This document shows positions 7,937 to 12,772 of a DNA stretch of 12,772 nt, one piece after another. Under the pieces are notes generated by a model. The model saw only the letters and a program-made list of their open reading frames with translations, was not told the DNA's origin and did no database searches. The DNA lies in NCBI GenBank assembly GCA_013329925.1, contig DUJK01000119.1:1-12772 (forward strand), in the 5' to 3' direction. Origin of the DNA: Candidatus Poseidoniaceae archaeon (lineage in GTDB: Archaea; Thermoplasmatota; Poseidoniia; Poseidoniales; Poseidoniaceae). A program made the position numbers and the translations under genes. The first letter of the stretch is position 1. Every line of letters starts with the position of its first letter.

Positions 7937-9436
7937 ATGGCGAGTTACCAATTATTCATTGAGAGAGTAAAAGAAATACACAAAATCGGTGCAATACAAG
8001 GCCATCTTGGCTGGGATCAAGAGACAATTATGCCTCCAAAGGGGGCGCAAGCAAGGTCAGAAATACTTTCATGGCTTGCTAAGGAGCAACATGCTAGAGT
8101 TACCGATCCAGATTTTGGGGAAATGATAACGCAATTAGAAAATTCAGCGGGTTTAGATGAAAACCAACTCGCCAATGTAAGAGAATTGAGGCGTAGGTAT
8201 GACAAAGCGGTTAAATTACCATCGGATTTTGTCGCTAAGTATGCCTTGGCTCGTTCACAAGCTTTGGTTGCATGGCAAGAAGCACGTGCTGCTTCCAATT
8301 TTGCCACGTTTCAACCACATTTAGAAAAGTTGGTAGAAATGACCAATCAGAAAATAGATTATTACGGAATTGAAACAACAAGATATGACGTTCTTCTAGA
8401 TGAATATGAATTTGGCATGAAAGTAAGTGATTATGATCCACTATTTGCTGGTCTAAAGAGCAGATTAGTGCCGTTATTGCAAAGCATCATGGAAGCTAAG
8501 AAAATCAATCCTGACCCAACATTGCCAAATGATGTAACATTTCCAGTTGAAGCCCAGACCGAATTTTGTAAGTTAGTTTCTAATGCTATGGGATTTGATT
8601 TTGAAGCCGGCAGAATGGACGCCTCAACCCATCCATTTTCAGCGGGACTGTGGCCGGGAGATACGCGATTCACAACTCGATTTGATGAACAAGATCCTTT
8701 TTCCTGTTTATATGCAGTTATGCATGAAACAGGTCATGCATTGTATGAACAAGGTCTTGACGCCAATCATTCATTCACTCCTCGTGGCGATGCAGTATCA
8801 CTAGGTGTCCATGAATCACAAAGTCGTTTTTGGGAGAATCAAATTGGCAGAACTCCAGCATTTTGGAAAGTAGTCTTGCCTTGGTTTAAACAACAATTCC
8901 CAAACGCACCAGAATGGAGTCCTGACGAATTAAACAAAATTGCTAACTGTGTTGAGCCAGGCTTTATTCGAGTGGAAGCAGATGAAGTGACCTATAATTT
9001 ACATATCATGTTACGCTATGAATTAGAAAAGAAAATCTTCAATGAAAATTTATCAGTTAAAGATATACCAAATACCTGGAATCAGATGTTTAACGAGTGG
9101 TTTGGTATTGAAGTTCCAGAAGACCGTATGGGTTGTCTACAAGATATCCATTGGTCTATGGGTGCATTTGGGTATTTCCCGACCTATACATTGGGTAATC
9201 TGTACGCTGCCCAACTGCTTGAAGCCATGAGTCAAGAAATAGGCGATGTCGACAAAATAATCGAGACTGGCGACTGGTCGCCAATGCTTGACTGGTTACG
9301 GCCTAAAATCCATCTCCAAGGCAGTAAATTGACTCCTAGTGAACTAATTGAGCAAGCCACAGGAGTACCACCGACTCCTCAACCGTTCATCAATTATGTT
9401 GAATCAAAGTATTCAAAGTTATACAATCTAAGTTAA
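7937..9436 (+). CDS. M32 (Taq-type) metallocarboxypeptidase
   Basis: 499 residues, the usual length for the family. These cytoplasmic zinc- or cobalt-dependent enzymes remove C-terminal amino acids from peptides, broadly but poorly at proline. The sequence shows the HExxH motif as HETGH (H263, E264, H267), the third-ligand motif HESQSR with E293 (30 residues after H263, the spacing I recall for the Pyrococcus enzyme), and the conserved RVEADEVTYNLH segment near 340-352. The N-terminus has the family's typical IGAIQGHLGWDQETIMPPKG stretch. There is no signal peptide, so a role in intracellular peptide turnover is likely. The active site is intact, unlike that of the divergent COG2309-like neighbour. 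The gene ends directly against the stop codon of the convergent small membrane protein gene. Confidence 0.96.
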   Translation: MASYQLFIERVKEIHKIGAIQGHLGWDQETIMPPKGAQARSEILSWLAKEQHARVTDPDFGEMITQLENSAGLDENQLANVRELRRRYDKAVKLPSDFVAKYALARSQALVAWQEARAASNFATFQPHLEKLVEMTNQKIDYYGIETTRYDVLLDEYEFGMKVSDYDPLFAGLKSRLVPLLQSIMEAKKINPDPTLPNDVTFPVEAQTEFCKLVSNAMGFDFEAGRMDASTHPFSAGLWPGDTRFTTRFDEQDPFSCLYAVMHETGHALYEQGLDANHSFTPRGDAVSLGVHESQSRFWENQIGRTPAFWKVVLPWFKQQFPNAPEWSPDELNKIANCVEPGFIRVEADEVTYNLHIMLRYELEKKIFNENLSVKDIPNTWNQMFNEWFGIEVPEDRMGCLQDIHWSMGAFGYFPTYTLGNLYAAQLLEAMSQEIGDVDKIIETGDWSPMLDWLRPKIHLQGSKLTPSELIEQATGVPPTPQPFINYVESKYSKLYNLS

Positions 9437-9736
9437 CTATTCTTCAGAGTCCTTTCCAGAACTCATAGCAACAAGTTTGTCTAATCTTGCAGTCAGGTCA
9501 TTTATTGCATCCATTAAATCGTTGGTTCTGTCATCTTCATGGTCACTGCCAAATGAAATCCCGAGTAGGGTAATCATTCCACCAGCCAGCATAGTTAGTG
9601 CCGGCCAATATACATCTGCGGCAGTCATACTGCCATCTGCTTCTATTCCGCCCCAAAATGCTCCTAATATGAATACTACGAATCCAATTATAATTTGCTG
9701 GTAACCGCTGCCGAGAGTTTTTTCTAGTTCACTCAT
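9437..9736 (-). CDS. Small two-helix membrane protein of unknown function
   Basis: 99 residues. Two hydrophobic helices are visible (about 12-31 and 44-64), separated by a short acidic loop. A charged C-terminal segment (about 66-99) has Leu/Ile spacing suggestive of a short amphipathic helix or coiled coil. I recognise no family. The start is well supported by GAGGAG five bases before the ATG. It is the last gene of the minus-strand run, 77 bp after dihydroorotase, and its stop codon abuts that of the M32 gene. The strong ribosome site and clean topology argue that it is real. Confidence 0.75.
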   Translation of the reverse strand: MSELEKTLGSGYQQIIIGFVVFILGAFWGGIEADGSMTAADVYWPALTMLAGGMITLLGISFGSDHEDDRTNDLMDAINDLTARLDKLVAMSSGKDSEE

Positions 9737-9741
9737 GTTTT

Positions 9742-9747
9742 CTCCTC
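9742..9747 (-). promoter_or_regulatory. Strong Shine-Dalgarno site for the small membrane protein
   Basis: On the minus strand the sequence reads GAGGAG, five bases before the ATG whose first base is 9736. It is the best ribosome site in the window and fixes the start of this otherwise unrecognised small gene. An AT-rich ATAAATA at 9769-9775 (minus strand) is a weak TATA-box candidate. Confidence 0.7.
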
Positions 9748-9813
9748 ACGGTGAAATTAGCGGATTACTATTTATCGTTATGTCAATAAAACCGGCTTTT
9801 TAGCGTGTTTTGG

Positions 9814-11220
9814 CTAGTTCCAAGGCTTCATCACGATAGGTTTGCCAACCGAGCCAGGCTCAACTAGTAACCTGCCTTTTTGACCAGTTACTGAAGATCT
9901 TTCAAACACGGGAATGCCATCAACCACAGTCAAGACTGGCCATCCAGTTAGTTCACGTCCTCTAAATGGATTCCATCCAACTCTTGCCCATGAGTTTTCA
10001 TCTTCAACAACTGCTTTTGCAGCCATGTCAACAAGGACAATATCGCCATCATAGCCAACCTCTAATTTACCTTTACCAATCATTTGATAGCAATCAGCAA
10101 CGTCAGTCGACATCCAACGTACTACATCTTCTAAAGAACACATGCCGTCATTGACATTAGTTAGCATAACAGACAATGAGGTTTCAACTCCTGGCATTCC
10201 GCTTGGAGCCTTAGGGAAGCCTTTTGCCTTATCTTCTAGAGTATGAGGAGCGTGGTCAGTAGCAATACATTGAATTGTTCCATCTCTTAATCTTGACCAG
10301 AGTATATCTCTGTCGGCTGCATATCTTATCGGGGGGTTCATCTGCAGTCGAACACCTTGTTCATCAACATCAGTTTCGTCAAATGTTAAATGCTGTGGTA
10401 GTACTTCTGTGGTGATAATAGGGTGTTGTTCAGCCTTGGATGGTAGTGTGCAATAGTCGGCCAAATAATCAGCCTCAATACCTGATGTTAGATGGAGGAT
10501 GTGCAATCTGTGTCCGGTTTTAATAGCTAATTCTACAGATAACTTGGTTGCCAATAATGCAGTTATGTCATCTCTGTAATATGCATGTGCGGCAACATCA
10601 GTACGTCCCTCGATTAGTTTGCGACGCTCATTCATTCTGTCTTCATCTTCAGCATGTACTGCAATTAATCCTGCTGTTTCAGTGAAAATTTTCTCTAGTG
10701 CTACTTTGTCAGAAACCAGTAAAGTTCCAGTTGATACGCCCATGAATATTTTGATACCACAAATTCCGGGTATGGCAATTGGCTTATCTTTAGTCCCTAC
10801 TACTTCTTGTAGGTCCGCAACATTATCCTCAGTGGCTCCAATGAAGAATCCGTAATTATTGACACACTTTTTTGCCGCAGTGTCAAGTTTACCTTGCATG
10901 CCTTCTAGATTGGTAATTGAAGGTACATTATTTGGCATATCTAGGAATGAGGTAATACCACCACTTACCGCAGCAGCAGATCCACTACCCAAATCTTCTT
11001 TTTCTGGTTGACCAGGGTCTCTGAAATGTACTTGCGGGTCAATACATCCAGGCAATAAATGCAGGCCTGTGCCGTCAACAAACATTTCACCTTCATGGCT
11101 ATCCAAGGTGCCAGGATCAGATACTTCGGTGATTATACCGTCTGTTATGCGTAAATCACCTAATTTAGTAGTGTCAGGTAAGACCATTGTAGCCCCGCTG
11201 ATTAAAATATTCCCAGTCAT
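9814..11220 (-). CDS. pyrC: Dihydroorotase (de novo pyrimidine biosynthesis)
   Basis: 468 residues. Dihydroorotase converts carbamoyl-aspartate and dihydroorotate in the cytoplasm. Visible amidohydrolase features are: the N-terminal metal motif DPQVHFRDPG (61-70); the substrate-binding MPN (95-97); GIKIFMG with K157, candidate for the bridging carboxylated lysine; AVHAED with H189; ILHLTSG with H243; QMNPPIR (293-299); and ATDHAPH with the catalytic D322. The first His of the usual HxH pair is Gln (Q63). I recall this Q form from the Bacteroidetes-type enzymes (DQVHFREPG), so it marks a subfamily rather than a dead enzyme. The ATG start has a weak GGGT ribosome site. It lies 51 bp after mogA on the same strand. 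Hydantoinase or allantoinase is the alternative, but the HFRDPG and ATDHAPHT motifs favour dihydroorotase. Confidence 0.93.
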   Translation of the reverse strand: MTGNILISGATMVLPDTTKLGDLRITDGIITEVSDPGTLDSHEGEMFVDGTGLHLLPGCIDPQVHFRDPGQPEKEDLGSGSAAAVSGGITSFLDMPNNVPSITNLEGMQGKLDTAAKKCVNNYGFFIGATEDNVADLQEVVGTKDKPIAIPGICGIKIFMGVSTGTLLVSDKVALEKIFTETAGLIAVHAEDEDRMNERRKLIEGRTDVAAHAYYRDDITALLATKLSVELAIKTGHRLHILHLTSGIEADYLADYCTLPSKAEQHPIITTEVLPQHLTFDETDVDEQGVRLQMNPPIRYAADRDILWSRLRDGTIQCIATDHAPHTLEDKAKGFPKAPSGMPGVETSLSVMLTNVNDGMCSLEDVVRWMSTDVADCYQMIGKGKLEVGYDGDIVLVDMAAKAVVEDENSWARVGWNPFRGRELTGWPVLTVVDGIPVFERSSVTGQKGRLLVEPGSVGKPIVMKPWN

Positions 11221-11271
11221 AGTACCCTTTCCTAGACATTCGTAAAAGTCGGTAATGCATGAACTTTAAGG

Positions 11272-11856
11272 TTACCTTCGTCTCGAATCTTTGGGCCTAA
11301 ATGCTTCACAAATAGAGTCATTCATATCGATATAAGGACCACCGATTAAGTCTATACAATAAGGTACAGCGCGCCATATTTCATCAATAGTTTCTCTGAT
11401 TGATTTAGGTCTGCCAGGTAGATTGAACACCAAACAACGACCTCTTATGCCGCCAATTTGCCTTGACAATATAGCAGTAGGTACGTACTGAAGAGATATT
11501 GCTCGCATTTGTTCGCCAAATCCGTCTAGGATCTTATCGCATACAGCTGCGGTTGCTTCAGGAGTTACATCCCTTGAAGCGGGCCCTGTTCCTCCAGTGG
11601 TAACAACAACCGAGCAACCTAACTCATCACACATTCGGATAATTTCACGTTCAATCATTGTTTGTTCGTCAGCAATACAGGAATAGTTGATTTCTAATGG
11701 GCTGACTATCGCTTCCTTGAGAAATTGTAAAATTGCCGGACCACCCTCATCTTGGTATTCACCAGAACTAGCTCTGTCACTGACAGTGATGATGCCAATT
11801 CTAGCCAAGTCGCCACAATTGCCGTTGATGCCCTGAAAAATTGTTTGAGTATCCAA
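11272..11856 (-). CDS. mogA: Molybdopterin adenylyltransferase, MogA type
   Basis: 194 residues. It activates molybdopterin by adenylation before molybdenum insertion, in the cytoplasm. Similarity to what I remember of E. coli MogA (about 195 residues) extends through the whole protein: ITVSDRASSGEYQDEG (23-38), ADEQ (62-65), TTGGTGP (86-92), RDVTPEAT (95-102), GFGEQMR (112-118), VPTAILSRQ (125-133), NLPGRPKSI (145-153), VPYCI (164-168) and the C-terminal AFRPK-x-x-RR. The two Asp residues reported essential in MogA appear to be D63 and D96. A short segment before VPYCI present in E. coli is missing here. The start is TTG, with GGTGG four bases upstream; an in-frame TGA (the stop of the preceding gene) lies just before it. 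It sits 12 bp after the membrane protein gene, so cotranscription is likely. Confidence 0.95.
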   Translation of the reverse strand: MDTQTIFQGINGNCGDLARIGIITVSDRASSGEYQDEGGPAILQFLKEAIVSPLEINYSCIADEQTMIEREIIRMCDELGCSVVVTTGGTGPASRDVTPEATAAVCDKILDGFGEQMRAISLQYVPTAILSRQIGGIRGRCLVFNLPGRPKSIRETIDEIWRAVPYCIDLIGGPYIDMNDSICEAFRPKDSRRR

Positions 11857-11860
11857 AAGA

Positions 11861-11865
11861 CCACC
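11861..11865 (-). promoter_or_regulatory. Ribosome site for the TTG start of mogA
   Basis: On the minus strand GGTGG lies four bases before the TTG at 11856. The TGA of the upstream gene (11869-11871) is in the same frame with only four sense codons before the TTG, none of which is a usual start, so this fixes the mogA start. Confidence 0.55.
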
Positions 11866-11868
11866 AAA

Positions 11869-12772
11869 TCAATGTTCTCCGTATTTTGCTGCGACATCTG
11901 CATGGAAATTGTCTAGCAGAGTGTCTTCGAATAATTCTGTTTGTCTTCTGACCTTAGTGGAACGAATATGTAAGAAAGCTGCGCCAATAAATACGATAAT
12001 TATCAATGGAATCACCGCTTCTAATTTGTATTGGTGCATGAATTTAACAATACCTTCAGCGGTATAGGCCCAAGTAATGGATGCAGCAGCTCCTCCGATG
12101 AATGTTGCTGCAAGTACTCTAGTAAATTTCATCCTAGACAATAGTCCAAGCATTGCCCCCACAAGTACCCCAGATGCCATAAATGGTATCCACACGAACA
12201 CAATGAGGCCCCAGAATCCCCATTTGTTAATCATTTCACGCTTTTCATTAGCCATGTATTCAACTGTAGATAGCGTGTTGCCGATAAAATTAGTTTGCAA
12301 CATTTTGCCGCCAAGTCCATCTTGTTTAGCCACAGCAACGATTCTGTCATCATTCTTGCCACCACTTTCGACTCTTCCAGCACCGGATCTGTCCGACAAT
12401 GTGGAAACTTGATTCCTTGCTTTGACAATCAACTCTTGGCTACCGAGCAAATCTTGGTTCCTATCCGAAATATATCGATATAACTCTACTTCCACTTCAT
12501 CAGTAGTCTTCTTGAATCTAAAGAAGGCAAATCGCTGAGTTGGTTTGTAAATTACAGACACAAAGATTACTCTATCATCACTAGTTACCACAGCACCTTC
12601 CATTTTTACATCAGTTCTTCTGGCAAAGAATAAGTCTAGACTATCTCTAACTTCATCCTCAACTCTAGAGAGCGTATGGAGTTCGGAAAAGAATGAAGCA
12701 TAATCTTGTTCTTCTTCTGTATCAGCGCCTTCCGCACCAGCTCCAATCCCAACACCACTTTCAAAGTCAATA
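11869..12772 (-). CDS. Membrane protein resembling small multidrug export family (COG2426), with soluble N-terminal region (5' partial)
   Basis: The frame runs off the right edge. An ATG at 12603 exists, but the 56 codons upstream of it are open, acidic and protein-like with no other start codon, so the true start probably lies beyond the window. Numbered from that Met, residues 1 to about 125 are soluble, with a beta-rich part (1-45) and a charged segment (46-100). Three hydrophobic segments follow (about 129-155, 161-186, 194-213), then a hydrophilic tail ending H-x-D-V-A-A-K-Y-G-E-H. The first hydrophobic block has the F-V-x-I-P-x-x-x-S-G-x-x-x-G-A pattern I associate with COG2426/Sm_multidrug_ex. 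That family name reflects an old suggestion, and substrate transport is not established. It is 12 bp upstream of mogA. Confidence 0.7.
   Translation of the reverse strand, partial: IDFESGVGIGAGAEGADTEEEQDYASFFSELHTLSRVEDEVRDSLDLFFARRTDVKMEGAVVTSDDRVIFVSVIYKPTQRFAFFRFKKTTDEVEVELYRYISDRNQDLLGSQELIVKARNQVSTLSDRSGAGRVESGGKNDDRIVAVAKQDGLGGKMLQTNFIGNTLSTVEYMANEKREMINKWGFWGLIVFVWIPFMASGVLVGAMLGLLSRMKFTRVLAATFIGGAAASITWAYTAEGIVKFMHQYKLEAVIPLIIIVFIGAAFLHIRSTKVRRQTELFEDTLLDNFHADVAAKYGEH

Noticed and set aside
9786..9813. Terminator after dihydroorotase
   Set aside because: The AAAAGCCGGTTTT palindrome has no room for a loop and the T tract is only four bases long, so there is not enough to call a terminator.
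11857..11871. Membrane protein gene and mogA as one gene interrupted by a TGA
   Set aside because: They share a frame with only the TGA and four codons between them, but each matches a complete separate family, mogA has its own ribosome site, and two adjacent genes share a frame one time in three by chance.

Overview
The window looks like a piece of a marine archaeal chromosome, most likely Poseidoniales (Marine Group II, Thermoplasmatota). The evidence is indirect. The DNA is AT-rich and densely coding. There are GTG and TTG starts, and Shine-Dalgarno-like sites of the extended type (GGTGAT or GAGGAG). A giant surface protein combines FG-GAP blades with Asp/Gly-rich thrombospondin-3-type repeats of the form QWxDxDGDGYGDN, a style I associate with that group. 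No rRNA or other taxonomic marker is present, so the assignment is an inference.

Layout, left to right. (1) A very large plus-strand gene, cut off at the left edge, encodes a membrane-anchored surface protein: a seven-repeat FG-GAP propeller, a second propeller-like region, a long calcium-binding repeat stalk, one transmembrane helix, and a cytoplasmic tail ending in a small helical domain. (2) 59 bp downstream on the same strand is a soluble, cytoplasmic-looking protein with an EF-hand pair, a Pro/Gln-rich linker and a C-terminal zinc ribbon. (3) A minus-strand gene meets it stop-to-stop and encodes an M29/aminopeptidase-T-like protein that has lost several expected metal ligands. (4) Divergent from it is an M32 (Taq-type) metallocarboxypeptidase on the plus strand. 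(5) The rest is on the minus strand, read from right to left: a membrane protein resembling the COG2426 small multidrug export family (cut off at the right edge), a MogA-type molybdopterin adenylyltransferase, dihydroorotase, and a 99-residue two-helix membrane protein. The last of these meets the carboxypeptidase gene stop-to-stop.

How the genes may work together. The surface protein and its EF-hand/zinc-ribbon neighbour are the most suggestive pair: both carry Asp/Gly calcium loops, one outside and one inside the membrane, and both have a flexible linker plus a small terminal domain on the cytoplasmic side. The two peptidase-family proteins share a divergent promoter region. MogA (molybdenum cofactor) and dihydroorotase (de novo pyrimidines) are housekeeping enzymes in a closely spaced run with no obvious functional link.

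No tRNA, rRNA, CRISPR array, insertion sequence or phage gene was seen. No stretch over 300 bases lacks a gene; the longest gap is the 94 bp divergent region at 7843-7936.
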